Positions 11,101 through 26,100 of a stretch of 64,000 bases of DNA are shown here, in pieces (positions within the stretch are counted from its first letter, which is position 1; every line of letters starts with the position of its first letter). The position numbers and the translations under genes are program-made. Below the pieces are notes generated by a model, which was given only the letters and a program-made list of their open reading frames with translations, did not search any database and was not told where the DNA came from. This stretch comes from Eretmocerus hayati (Eukaryota > Arthropoda > Insecta > Hymenoptera > Aphelinidae), in contig CM056743.1 in the NCBI GenBank assembly GCA_029851415.1, positions 118,450,305 through 118,514,304 of the forward strand, given 5' to 3'.

Positions 11101-14100
11101 TACTTGATGAGAGCGTGGCGCTGCCGGCAAAGATCACTTGGTCATTACTTCGAGGGAAAAAATGCATCAATCTCGGGTATGCAAGAGCCTCATCTTATTT
11201 CACCCATTGTCTTGGCTTACATCAGTTTTATGGGTTGAAAAGAGCGAGATAATAATTCTGGTACTACTCAGGCTTCACTGAAAACTATTTTATGTGATTT
11301 ATAGTGAACTACATCATCGTGGGAAATCATATGGTTTCTAAACGTTTTTCCTACCCCGAGAGATCATACCGATTGACTTTTAGCTGAATTGAGAGAGTTT
11401 TCCTGAAGTGACATCCAAATTGTATATACAGTGTTTGCCTAAAAAGTTTGAAGAGAGACACGACGGAGATAATATACAGTGCGGCGTGCATCTGTGCTGC
11501 AATCTGCGCGAACTTGTTTCACTGCACAAAGCGACTGTGCAATCGCGCTTTTACAGCTTCGGTTATATGTACAAGAGAGTGAGTGTAGTCTCTCGTGAGC
11601 TTTTCAAGTACCACCCGCTATCTCATCTCGCCAAGTGCTGGTATATGAATCTCTCCGCTGTCTCTGTTCATATTCATATGCGGAAGCCATGATACTGCGA
11701 GGATGTCGTATCGAGTAAAACGCTCTATAGTATATGGTGTTGCTATATGCTTCTGTCGTCGCTTCGGCTGTCTATCGGTTTTTCCTTCCGCGTCGGTTTA
11801 TAGAGACAATAAAAACGATAGATATCGCAGCCATCATTCTTCATAATGACTTCCCACTGGTTATACTCATATTGCCAGAGGATGCTGTAAGTATAACATG
11901 CACTGACACTAAAGCTGAAACTCAAGACAGACTCATTTCAACATACTCTCGGTGATAAATCTTCATTCGTCATCCTGGATGACAATATCTTTCGGGAAAG
12001 CACAAAATTCAGATCGAGAATTTTACACCACGGACACCAGAGAAATATTTGGTTGTTCTCCATTGGCCCCCCACCCCATTGGTTCTCCACTCGCCATTGG
12101 CTGAGTCGGTAGAGGCCTTGTGCCTTGAGCGGGCTGAAACAATGCGCTCTAGGGCCGTGGGTTCGAATCCCGGTCAGGTCATCAGCATTTTGTTCCGAGT
12201 AAGTCAACCGAGAACGCGAATCCTTGCGCTCCGACCTGAGTGCTGGGCGCTCGGCCAAAAATTCGAAAGAACGTTTGGGCTTCAATGATGAGGGTGAGTG
12301 GTATCCTCCCGCAGTCATGTACGTCGAGCTTTAAATTTGGCTTCAACCGTCATTGACGGTCCAGAAGATTCAGCGGAGGAACCGAATGGCTTGCGTAAAA
12401 TTGATGGAACCACTGATACTTGTCGAGTCTGATGAAGCCGGTGAGTATGGGCCTGATGCGTACAATGCAGATCATACTCGAAATACGCCGCGGTGATGCT
12501 TGAATTCTCGTAGCAACTCTCTGGTGGAGTCCGCTCGAAAGTTCGCACTCACCTGTTAGGGAAAATTGGAAAAATGACTAAAACTGGAAATATGACAATG
12601 GCCTCCCCGCCAAGGCGGTGGGGGTAACACGTAAAAACTCGAAAGAGTGTATACGTTGGAAAAACAAATACAATACAATACAATACAATACTTGGTTGTT
12701 CTTTGCTCTGGGAATGGGTTCATCATATTTTCTTTTTGACAGGTCTACGGGAACAAATAAACATAATCCCAGGAATTCCGAGGCGCGAGGATAAATAAGA
12801 CCTATCAAATTGTGCAAATGGATATTATTACTCTCTATGCATGTAAGCTTGCTTATTTTATGATTTTCCCAATGTTATAGCGTCGGGTAGCGTGTATCAA
12901 CGTTTACTCACTGAGCAAATTTTTCTTTTGGTTTCGATGCCTTGACTAGTTCTCATCTCACTATTTATCGTTTCTACCTAGTGTGCACTACTATTCCTCG
13001 TGTTTTGTTTGAGGCCAGTGATAAAATCGGTTTCGACCACCTTTCTTGGTTAAGAATGATTACTTTTCAGGTAATAAAATAGACATCGCGCCGTATTCTG
13101 ACGCTCTCGGTATCCATCACACCTGGTTTCGGTATAATTTTTTTGGCTTGTGCGAGGAGATTAATATATGAAGACCCGAGAGGATAAAAATTTTTCTACG
13201 ACACCCATTATGCTTAAAATACACACGTATCTAAGTTGTCAGGTTACACAACATCCCCTTCGATTGATGAATGCCCTCAAGCTAACAAACCGTCTCCTCC
13301 AATTTCGTATCCTTGTGACTTCGAATTTCGTCGATATTAGGTAAAAGCAATATCGACAGGGCGATCGAATATCTCAAAGGAGAAAAAAAAAAGAAAAAAG
13401 AGAAATAGCCCTCGCGTGCGCAAATATAGTATTATGTGCCTTGGACAGTAACATCAGTTAGGAGACTCGTATAAATTCCGCTACAGTGATCTCTTGATCC
13501 CTGGCCTCTCGGCGAGATTCAAGGGAAACACGTATAGCCCCAGGGTCTGTAACCAACACACTGACAAAACCGCCAAGATTACGTCACTTTCGTACGCCCA
13601 TTGCCGCGGGCGTCATCTCCCCGTGCGTGAATACAGACCCTACATTATAATAGTACACCAAGACTCGCCGAAGAAAAAAGAGCCACGTTGGCTACCTGCC
13701 GTGTGGCGAACATTATTAAAGAAGAGAACGCCGCATATACATTCAGCGGCGACGGGCGGTGGCGGCCCCCCTTAACTTTTCACGGTTCAAATCCGCTAAT
13801 CCTATTAGCGCCCCGGGACCCATGAAATTTCGACCTCGGGCACCTCGGGATATACCCCCACCACCATATCTAAATACCAGCATGCTACTCCCTCTATAGC
13901 GCCTTGATTTTGAGGAGGTGGTTAGGGCTATTCTGAGCTATTATTCCTTTATTCAGGCCTCTCTCAACGCAGGCCTTATACTCGGCATGAGGCCTGCTGT
14001 GGGGAAAGAATGGTATCCCAAAAGTGAGTTCCGAGGATCAGACGCTCAAAAAGGCCGAGAGAAGCTCGACGAGTGTAAATACAGGTGCCCAACAGCCCCT

Positions 14101-17100
14101 ATTCGACAGGCAAAATTGTGAGGGATGTAGTTCTGGATGGTTGGGCACATTGGATCGGGAGATTATTATCATTGCCTGTCCCAAAGCTTTTGGAATCTGG
14201 TGAGTAGATGCTGTTTAGCGGGGACATGACGTCTGGAGACCGAGAGAGAACTTGAGTCAATATTATTAATAGTCAGGTAGAGAATGTCACTGTATATTAA
14301 ATTGAGGTGACTCTGGGGAGATGAGTCCCACCGCTACCGTTTTGTTTTGAGGGCTGACTATACTTTGGGAAGTATCCAAAGTCACCATGTTCAATTATGG
14401 AGCCCGAAATCTTTGTCGTGGTAGATGAGGGCATTCTTCTTGTTGGGTCAGTCTCTCTGGACATGCCTGTTCATTTTGACACTTAATTGTCCACGCCTCA
14501 CCATGAATAATGTCAGTTCATGACTGTTGGGAGCGAAGTGATTGACTTTCTCGTATAAACGGCACTATTCCATTTACACTGAATGTTCTTAGCTCTGCAT
14601 TGAAATGCGCATTATATGCATTAGTCGACTTGTGAAAAGCCGTGCCATAAAATATGAGATTACTTTCCTAATGAAGGAAAACCAACTGCCATACTCAAAG
14701 AGCTTTGCAAGCATGAATGTATTGACGATTGAAAACATCCGTTTGCCAAAAGGGGCACTCGTTATATTAATTTTCTCGAAAGCTTGCTCTGATATTAATC
14801 TTATGAATGCCATCTCAAAATGATGTGTCAATACTTTTTGCGCGGTACCAGTAAACCTGGAGATCGAAATAATGTCCATGTTTTGTGTATTCATGAAATT
14901 TTAGTGTCGCTCTCGAAGAAAAAACGTAATTTCACCTCTGAATTTCCATCGCTATATTCGGTCAGATTCCAACAATGAGCGTCTATAGGTAACTCAAAAA
15001 CTCTTAATTCAATGTTCGGTTGATTCTAAGACCCAAATATGAATTGATACGCAAATTTGTCGTCGATTCGATACATTCTAACTTAGCTGAAATGTTGAAT
15101 CAGCTGAAGGTCATCAAGTACCAATGAATAGCTCCATACATTGTTTGAAGCATTTCAGAGGAGTGATGAAACGTGTCGAAAAACTGATTCTAATTTTCCA
15201 CCTCGTCGCGTGACAAACTTTATTTTCACGAGGTTCGAGAAAATATACGAGGACGCGAAAATCCTTTAGCATCGCAGTGTCACACGTGAGAGAGAATATT
15301 TTACTGCGAGCAGAAGCTCACTTTTATCAAGCTCTCGCAGCCCTCTGTAGATTTCAATTCCAGCTTGCCGAGAGAGTAATCCGGGGGTTTTCTGTGGTGA
15401 CGGTAGCAGCGACGGAAGCGGCATGGCATATACTTGCCTCTCTCTTTCCCTCTCAACCTCGCTCTCAACCCCGAGTTCGAGTCTGACGATCCGATACCTA
15501 CTCTGGCGCACAAGACAAATAGGCGAATCCCATTTTCTCGCTCCCCGAGGCACTATCCTCTTTCTCTATCCCTTTCGCTTCTCTAGGGCGATTATGTAGC
15601 CCGTCGTTTTGTCGATCGACCGTACTCCCACACCCGCGCTCCCAAAAGAAGTACGTCGCAACGGACAGAAATGAGGATAAATCCGAATTTTTCGCAACAG
15701 AAAATTCTGGCTCCCTTTTGTGTTCTTTGTTCCCTTGTCGGCTGTCTCAAGCATATAAATTGCTAAGGAGACTTTGAGATACTTGAGATGAGCTCATCGC
15801 CCATTACTTCGGGGAGCATGTATTCTGCAAAGTAAGAGTTTGTTGAAAGTCACCTGACTTATTCCTTCCCTTTGAACCAGGGCATTACTGGACATGAGGA
15901 ATACCCTTTCCACGAGCCAACCGTTTTTTACTAGCTCTGCGTTGTCTTTTTACCACAGTTTGTATTATTTATTTTGTGTCTTGCCCATACACAACTCGGG
16001 TAATCATTTCTCTGTTTTTTCTCTTCCTTATCATGTATAACCCTCGTGACCCACTCATGTATGCACCAAGTATACTCACGAGGGTGATATCTTCAAATAC
16101 TTTTTGGGTTGGATACTATCAATATATTCAAGTACCGCATACGTGCCACAATTGTTCGAGTCCCTCATATGGTTTTATTAAACCATTAAAAGCTTATCGA
16201 TAGACTGAACAAAATTGAACAGTCACTCGTACGTATTTGCTCCCAACCATTAGAAGAAGAATCTTGAACAATCATGCAGGCATGTCGGATTGAGAACAAA
16301 TGGATCAATTGATCGTTGGTAATTCTTGGAACAAAACCCTCCACGTGAATCTCGAAAATGCCGAATTATCTCATCTCCAAAGGAAGCTCTTCTTCATAAT
16401 GTAGATTCCATACATTGAACGTATTGAAATGGTTTCCTGAATTTGATCTAGTACAAAATCTGTATACTTAGCCGTTGAATATGAATAACGATGGGGATTG
16501 GAGTCTTTGATATTAATTGTTGGTGAAATTCCATACGATTCAATCTTTTGAAGATTTTTTCTTCAAAAAATCGCCTTTCATTCTTCAGGTTGTGTTCACA
16601 TTTGCTCAGGTCATATATTCTTTCTAGGCCTCTCCAATGAGATTTCACACTTACCTTTCAAAAGTCTCAATCACTTCATAAGCACTCCAGTCATTATAGC
16701 TCGAATAATGAAAGTCGCCTAAAAGAAGAGAAAAAAATTGCAGCCCACTTTATCAAAGTTGTGTTTACATCTGCTCAGGCCACTTTTTCCCGCTCTTTTC
16801 TTCTTCTCCCTCTTTCAAATAAAACCACGCGCTCATGGAACGCCAACCATCGAACCATCGTATTTGTGAGATGTTTGGTCCCCCCATCATTCTATACTAT
16901 AATAGTATATAGTACAGGATGTAGCGTAGTAATAATGTATAACGTACAAAAAGCAAAGCGCTCAACCAAGCATCTCACACTCTCACCCCTCTAACACCAT
17001 ATTATACAGTCTGTTTTGCCGCGCACTACACGTGACTCCTCAAACGAGGTCTCACTGACGACGACGTCACCCTTAATCCCCCATCCAAACTCACTTCGAT

Positions 17101-20100
17101 CCTGTTGTCTCATCGCACCTTGGCTTTCCCATGGCAAGACCAATGCCTCATATAGGCGCTCACCCTAATAATGCCTAGCGCCATGTATGGAGATCCACAA
17201 TTTGCTCGTATGTCCGACTATATCGTGATCGTCTCTTTTTCTGTCGTGTCGTAACGCAGCTTCGGGCCTGTCGGGGAGCCCAGTGTGGAACGGGTGGAAC
17301 ACACGAGCCAGTGTAACAGGGGTCGGTAGCGATGTGCGGTCATTAAACGCGCTCGTTTTCACGCGCATGCAGGAGGGTTGTGTTGAGCGACGGGCCCCTG
17401 TGCGATCGCGTGTTCTTGATCGTTGCCGTGAATAAGCTCAACTCCATCGACCCTTTTAGTGATACTTGTGTGCACGTATAAGTGAGCTGGTATCAGGGCG
17501 AGGGTAAGAGCCGGTCCTTAAACTCACTTCGTCGACGACCCGCTTTTTGTTTTTCCATTATTCTCCTGAATCTCTTTTTTCACCGGCTATAAAAGCTGGC
17601 GTTGCATCTCCTTCGTCATTGCCTCTCAGCTCGCTCTCAGATGTTTTGCTTTGATCCATCTCTACTCTTTCCTATTCTTTGTACTGGCAAAATTGTGCTT
17701 CGTGACAAGGGAGAATCGATTCCTTATCAGCAGCTTTTCAGAAGGTTACCTCACTTTAGCTTGTAAAAGATATCAATAAACCCATAGGCGCTGAATACAT
17801 ATAAACATTATTGTGCATTTCAAACTGTGAAGCTCAGAGCTGCCGTCCATTCTGCGACAAATCCTGAACTTTTAGAAAAATTTTTCGATCCGAGGGTTCG
17901 GAAGAGGCTTGGTCGAGGTATAGCGTGGAAGCAATTTGAGCAGGAATCTCGGGGTGCAAATAATCACGATCACGTTGCGACGAGTGAATATAATCATAAA
18001 AACTTAACCAAAAAGTGTGCGAGCAGTCAGCACGATTTATTGCTATGAATACTGATTCGCTCGAGACAGCGAGCTAAGGGTGTGTCCACAAATGAAGAAC
18101 TTGAGCCGCTCGTGCGCTACATTTGTGGACAAGTCGACACATCCAAATGAGGGAGGAGGGGGGAGGGGTTCAGAGAGGGTTCGACCAGTTGGAATGATTG
18201 AAATATAAGTTGTCATGCGTATTACAGACGGCTCCGCGCTGCAAATTTTCGTATTTTTTTCTCATATCATACATGGCCTGTTCGAATGTAAACGCGATCA
18301 TTAAACACATGCAGTTTTGAGAAATCAAAATTTTCCGATGACCTCCTCACCCCATGTTCGTCAGCCTTTATTGTGTCTATCATTCCCTTCTTCTTATCTT
18401 TCACGCAATCTCGGTGACGGCAGCTATATAGTTTACATCAAACTCCCTGGCACATGCACTCGCTCTAATAAGATAACCACGTCGAGAGTGCACCATCATT
18501 AGGCCAAAGCTGCAGCCATGCCAATCCGGCTCACAAAATTATACCTACTCCTATGCACGCGCGGTTGACTAGATGTATATAGATACAAGGCGCAACCGTA
18601 GTAAATATCTACAAAGTCAAGCTGTCGTATGTGTATGTGCATTGATGGAGTTTGCATCATTACCGACGTGAGCAATTGATTTATCGCATACGCCAGCTGT
18701 TTTGTACGACGACGGAGTTGACGCAAATGCATTTTATTCCAATACCTGTGACATGTATTATAATTTCGATGTGAATAAACCTGAAGCGTGACTGCGATAT
18801 TCACCTCATTCGTGGCAGCTTATTTGGTAGAGCTGTGTACATACACATATCGTATGTGAGCGTGCTCATTGTCTCTATATTGCCTCTGTAACCACGAGCG
18901 TGTTGCAAACAATCGATCGTTCTCCCCTCGTCGTTCGTTTGGCGGCTGTTATACCTACATTCTATCTCTCTCCCTCTCTCCCTGTCTTGCAAGTTGTCGA
19001 CTGTAAATGAGCTCGATCGATTCTAAAATGAGCTCTTCGAACGGTATTAGCAGTGAACTTGTTCAAGGTGTGATTGCCATTGTTACTAGAGTTAACGAGG
19101 ATATAACTATGACTATGTTGATATTGAATTAGCTTTAAAAAAATATATATGAAGTTTGATTCTGTTTTTTTTGCTGAATTGAATTTCAGTTTCCTCCTAA
19201 GCAAAAGCAATTTCAGAGTTAGAGAGCTCCTCCACTACTCTGTGCCGGGTAGAGGGACATTATTGAATTCCAATAATTTGTTATTATTCCATCTCAGTGC
19301 ATCGAAAGAATTTTAGCGAATTCTGTAAAATTTGTGCCAATTCAAGAAATCCATTGAAGCACCCTTGGTGATGGGATGAGTTGTGAATTCATCATCATCA
19401 TCAGTTGGCTTTCTCGGGTCTACGCGTTTAGACCTTCAGACCACGAGATCCATTGCCTCGGTAATCCACACTCCCGCTCGCATGCCTCTCAGGTGAAACC
19501 TATCCAGCATTCTTCCATACTGGGATGTGTTGAGAATAAATGATAAAAATTCCTCCGCTGTATCATTTTTACTCATTTTTACGTTATTTCCTTTTATTCT
19601 TTTGGTCACTGCGTTCGTTTATATTTTCGTTTGCTGCGACGGCACAAATTGCAATTCCTTCCCTGTGTGACTAACGTGTCAAATCTCCAGCCATGGTTCC
19701 TAACACTATGTTATGATTAGATAGAAATCAGGAGATTGAATTTCAACACCCTTATGACTGGTCTAAAAATGTTGATGTTCTTGTGTCACCGTGGAATGGA
19801 ATTTTTCGTTTCATCGTGCGAAACTGACTCCATTTTCATATCAAGACGTATTGTCCGCAAAGCTTTGAGTATTTCATGCTGCCGAGTTTAATTCAAGGAA
19901 ATGAATTGTTCATTTGTTCATCAGACTGGACTTGAAACGGTCTTCACGTCAGAACGAATTTTTCACATAAAAAAGCTCAAGATCGCTAATAGAACCGAAT
20001 CCGAGTACAGCACACAAGGAACATCAGAAGCAATCAGATTTACGAAATCCCTCGGAGAAGATATATTATATATTATACTCGTGTATATAGTAAGTCCTAG

Positions 20101-23100
20101 TCATCGAATAAGGGGAAGTCGACATCAGCACGAGCATCAGCACCAGCCTATCGAGGCGTCGAAGCCGATATCGTCCTTCCCCAAGATATCCTCTTCCAAG
20201 CTGTGGGGTAATTTAAGATGTCGAAATGGTAACGGCTCTCTCTTCCTCTCGGAGCCGGCAGTTAGCGAAAGCTACGACCACAAGGGTCCTGAGAGAGTAT
20301 AAATGGTGACCCAAGCATCCGTTCTCTCGAGTCGTATTATACCCCTCTGAACGACACATCTATACCGATCTCCAGCCGCAATATAAAGAGGATAGGATGA
20401 GAGAGCGAGACTAATCGGGCGGAGAGCGTCGAGAGAGAAATCCGACAGTCGCCGGGGGTGGCAGTGGTACATTTAGTCGGTGGGGCTATAAACAGAACCA
20501 CCGTCGATTGCCATCGTAGAAAGAGAGAGAGAAGAGGAGAGATCGGTAATTGTATTATACGAGTTTGACTTTATGTCTCCGTCGCCGTATCTCGTCACGT
20601 TCACTCTATATGTTTCTCCTTCCTATACACACTCCCCCAAGAACACGCTCGTGCGAATTATCGCCGGCGGGGAGACTACGACGAATTAATCCTGAAATCG
20701 AAGGGCCTCGGGCCTTGCTTAACCGAGCGCAACTGCTTTCAGGGCAGACAGATTCATTTCCTGTTCTCGTGTAGTTTGCGGGGTACCCAATATATCTAAG
20801 TGTTATAACTGTTTACACGTATTTGCTGCCGTTTCCGGATTTCAGCCACTTTGATGTATATTTAGTATCGAACCTATGTACCTACATACTGATCTTGATT
20901 TTGCCACGAGGATCCATGGGACCGACAGTCGCAAAAGTTCAGAGTTTTGGGTTAAGGGATGACAAATATGATGATGTAGGTACCTATTTACCGAGCCAGT
21001 TACACTCACAAAAGTGGACCACGGGGTCCGAATCTCGGCCCCGACTAACAACCTTCCCTAAAACCGTTGTACAGTCTCGCTTCACCTAGAATATGAAGAA
21101 TCCAGAGCCATTCTGTGTCAAACGTACCTCTTGGCGTATTTTCTACGTCTGAAGAACGTCATTTCTCTTAGGGCCAGTCCCTACTGTTTACTCTCGCTTC
21201 TTACTTCATAGATGGCGCGGCGCCACGGAGATTTTCATAGCGTAACTCAAACAATATTTAATTTTTGAATAGTTGCAAACACTTTTCGGACCAAATCATT
21301 GAGTTAGGGCGCTTCCCAATAAAATTTCCAATCATTTGAGCTTTGTTGCGTCTCAAAACTCGTGGTATATTTTGCGAGATTTGGAAAATGGCAATCGTGC
21401 ATGACAGCATGGTTCCTGTGATGAGGCAGCCCAGCTCAAGATTGCAGATTTCCAAATCCTGCAAAATATATCGCGAATTTTGAGACGCAACAAAGCTCAA
21501 ATGATTGGAAATTTCATTGCGAAGCGGGATGACTCAATGATTTGATCCGAAAAGTGTTTGCAATTATTTAAAAATTAGATATTGTTGGAAAACCTGAATG
21601 TACTCCGGTGCGTGTCTGGTTGCGGTTCTGCGGGGACTCCTGACTGGCCTTAATCTGAGTACATGTAGTTTGGAACATTGACGCATGCGCCAGCCTGATG
21701 TATTCTGGCATAAGACTTACTCGGAACGTCAGCAGGAATACTATTTTATTCCAAGGTTCGATTCCGTGAACTAACCACGTAAATATTGACGCGACTCATT
21801 GTTGGTCGTCGTTGGGATGTGGAGTTCCAGGTCCGGAAAATTCTTTTTTCACGGTTACCGTAATTAGTGAGCCACCACGTCATGGCTCACTGGATGAGGT
21901 CTCGGACTCCCCTACGTTCGGTACGAATCCTGACCAGGTACCACTCACAATTTTCTCTTGTACCTTTTTTCGCGGGTCTTGGTGGTTCGGATTTCCACGG
22001 ATTTCACCCAAAACTGTAGGTGCACCTCACCGACGTGAAAATTGGTAGTTAGCAGTAGGTTGACGCGCTGGGTGAGTGTAAGTAAGCCTTACACACATGA
22101 GTGCCGTCTGGATGGGGCCCACTGGACCAACTATTATACGTTAAACTCAATCTGAAGACTGTAATCAGTGCCCGAGGTGAAATGCTCATCAGCAACTGTG
22201 GGTTGCAGATATTGTGCCATCCCGTGCGGCCAACCAGTGACGTCACGAAAGTTGATGCGAGTCCTCATCGATAGTCGTCGGGATGCGGATTAGCCCAGTA
22301 CTGCCTTCTTCTTGGTTACAGTGATTCGTCATCTAGTTGAGAGATCTTTCAGTTACAACCCATGCATAAAAACCTAGTCGAGATCGTTGTCCTTAGACGG
22401 CACTTCATCTTCGTCCTCTATGAAGGCTCCCTCGACACACAGTCACCATCCTGTTGATCTATTCTGGCTTTTTCAGATATTTTCGGTGTTTTTAATAAGA
22501 TTTTTCTTCCGTCCAAGCAACGTCATTTCTTGTTTTCCTCGCTGATACTTACACTCGTGTGATACAGGCGTGTCTACTTATACCTGCAATCAGTAGTGAG
22601 ATGTTACATCCTATACACGTGATACACTAGTCACAGATGTGGCGTTCAACATCAATATTGACGCTGTCTGCAGGCGACACGATAGCTTGGCACTCTCCTC
22701 GGATCTCTATTTGACCCCCCCCCCCCCATGCAATCGATGGGTGCGATGCATTGCAAAGTGTTATACAGAGGAGGATTGCAGAGGATGAAGCATTTCTGTA
22801 TGAAAATATGCGTGCAGACACATTTACTTATGTGTACTGAGTGTGGTGTCTAAATAAAGGTGCAACGCTTCAACTGCACCATTCACGGTTCTTTATCTAA
22901 CAGTTGAGACAAGCTCAGCTAGTTTCTTTATCGAACTTGGAACGAGTATCCCAACGTTCTATAAAAGTTTGTGCAGTAAGCTGAAGTTTTATCTAATCAT
23001 TGATTGTGTGAGTTTTGTACGCAGACAGCAATCCATTTCCGGTCCCTCTGCTCCTCAACCTGTAATGATCAACAGCAGTAGCGCTTATATACTTCAATCG

Positions 23101-26100
23101 GCGATTCAATTTTTCTCGTTGTTATGCTTACTCTTCCACCATTGAGCATTGTTTCTTCTTTTCAAGAGAATTTCTATGCCAGCAAACATTTATTTGAAGC
23201 GTGAATTCTTCGGGCTGAGGGAAAGAACTGCGAGTTTCCTCTCTCATTTTTCGCGGCTTAGCGTGGAGTAACTGATGTTCTTGAGCATTTGAACCGTTCC
23301 CGTTCATTGCTTATCGCCCTGAATGACAAAAAATTTCAACTACTTTCCTCTTGGCGAAGAGAATCCTTTCAGATATATATATTTTTCTGAGTGTCAAACT
23401 ATGCAATTTGAGACTAAATGTTTGCTTGTTAATACCGAATCGTCGGTAGGTGTTAGGATATTCTAAGTTGCATATTGTTCCATTATTCTATGACGCCATC
23501 TTGTTTCCCAAATAACATTATAAAAATACGAAGATCCACATTATAATAATTGTGAGTATGATTGATCTCGTGGTTTCATTGAGCTAAGGAAAATTCCTCA
23601 ATCCTCCCATACATGGCCCTTCTTTTTTATCCGTAGATAGAAAAAATTTGGATTATATTATTGATGCTAATGATAGACCCTCTTCACGAACACTCATAAC
23701 TGCATAAGAACGATGAAAGGATGTACATATTTATGAAAAATTCATCACAGCATCATTAGTCAAAAAGTCCAACCCGTAGTTCTTATCTGATTGCTTGTAT
23801 TCTGGGCTTTATTAGCCTGTCCATTTCAACTGGCTCTCTCCCGATAAGAGGGCAGTACAGATCACTGCGAGTTCAACTGCGAGTCTTTACGCATAATTTC
23901 TCCGAGAAAAAATCAGTTTCCCACTGAAAGCGCCTCACAAGTCTCGCACCATCGAAAATTTATTTTACGCATTCAGCCCGAGAACTTGTTATTAATAACG
24001 CAATGTCTGCTTACGATTTTCTGATTATCGATGGTAACCGCAAAAACCAAGTCAGCTGCTCTGCGTGGATGTATCGACGATAAAAGGGGAGGCTTGCCTG
24101 TGGGTGCGACCACATTTTGCTGAATATAGTAATTGAAATAATAGTCGACCGGTCTTTCTGTCTCGATTGTGTTTTCCCATTGTTATGGTGAACTTTTTTT
24201 ACTGAGCTACTGTCCTATCACTGCTGGAAAACAACAATGTCAGTCCTGGTTTTTTTGAGACACTATACGTGGTAGTATGTAACGTTATAAGCATGGCGGA
24301 ATAATAACAAGGTGTGTGACACCGGAGCCTCAAAACTTGTCTACTCTCGCGCAGACATGGCCCTGTCTCCACTAGAGACCCTCCACTCAGGGTCTCTAAT
24401 CTCTGAGTGGAGATTCTCTAAGTCTCCAGTTGTCTCCACTCACCTTTCTTACGTATTTTAGTTCGAGCCGCGTGCAAGTGTTGGTGACCGACAAGCGTGC
24501 ATGCGGACAGTGCTTGTGCAAAAAAAGCACAGGATCAGTTATCGATGTTAAGAGTGTGCAGTTTCACCGATTCCCTCAAAATTTTAGTCTCGGGGACAGT
24601 TAAATTAAAAATAAATACCCATTTTGATTGAAATGAATTCATGATTTTATTCTTCATTCCAACTGCAATATCATTGCGGCATCTTGCTAGATTTACGTAT
24701 TTGCCTATAATTACGCTGAAACTCGCTTGTTCACGCTAGGACTTCTCACCTTTCTCAAAATAAGACCTACTTGCAACCCGTTCGTACAGTACTATTTACA
24801 GGGAGCATGATTCGGAAGTTCGCGGTCAAGAATATCAAAATGGCGTCGGGTGGAGACACATCGAAAACGTGCGCGGTCACACACCTTGTTATTCTTACGC
24901 CATGGTTATAAGCGCGTACGCTCACTTCGGGTGCTGGGACAGATTATTTCCCGAGCAAAGCTAGGGAAATAAGTCCTTCGCGCCCAAACTGAGCCTTCGA
25001 GCATAGGGCAATAATAATTTTCCACCATAGGCAGTCTTAAAACTACATTTGAATTTCACTTTGAAAGCGGCATATTTCTTGGTTGGAATGATGAAAAAAG
25101 TATTTCGCTCTCAGTTTGACGAATTTAGTCAACGAATTTAGTACACAACTCATCAAAAAGTACAGGATGATACACGGTTGTGCAATCTATTTCTTCGCAT
25201 CCTCGTGATGATTCCGACCCGTGACTGTGGCTAGGGCCGGAAATCCGGATATACGCAAAAAAGCTTTTACACCCACGTTTCGAAACGTACTATTTCTGGC
25301 TTTCGAGTGGTACTCTTGCGTGATCTTTTTGATATAGCATGACTAACTCAAAACTGTTTATCCTTTTGCAAAATAACTGACTTTCAATTTAAATTGATAC
25401 ATGTGAAAATATCCTCTAATGCCATATAAAATAGCTGTCGATAATGCAAGATGGGCATGCAACTTTTGAAAATCGGACACGTAGGTTAGTACCTGAACTT
25501 TTTAAAATCATCTTAATCAGTTTAGGATATTTCACCACTGGCATTACGAGCGAGCCTATAATCCCAACCATAATATCATTCCCCTTTTATATACTCATTT
25601 CACTCACCAGTCATATTACACACTCATCGCACGCTCATAATGAACGATCATCCAAAAGTGAAAGCCCCTTCATTTGCATATCAAATACATATCCACTCTG
25701 GGTGCTGATGCAGTATATGCCGACGCGCCCGCATTAGCGCAAGTCACACTCGGGGCCGGGCCGCACTTGGCGCGCGAGCGTTCCTCTTCGCGGTCGGCAT
25801 ACATATCAGCGCGGGCACTAGTCTAATATACTAATACACTCATAGCAGAGGAGGATGAGTAGGAGGAGGAGGAGACCAAGTCCATCAAGTGCATGCTTAT
25901 TATAATGCTCGCATGCCACTTCCCATATCTCACGCTCCGTAGGCTCCAACGGAAATGATAATAAACACCGGGCACAGAGAATTACTAGTTACGCCGTGCC
26001 GCCGCCGCAGGATGGAGAGGTGGTGCACGCGCCCTCGTGTAAGGTACACACACATCACCGACCCACCGCTTATTTGGATCGACCGAGCAGGGCCCCCAAC

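Noticed and set aside
12049..12318. Frames over the SINE on both strands (one reading DLTGIRTHG)
   Set aside because: This string is the translation of a tRNA-like T arm and recurs in the second SINE copy; it is not a gene.
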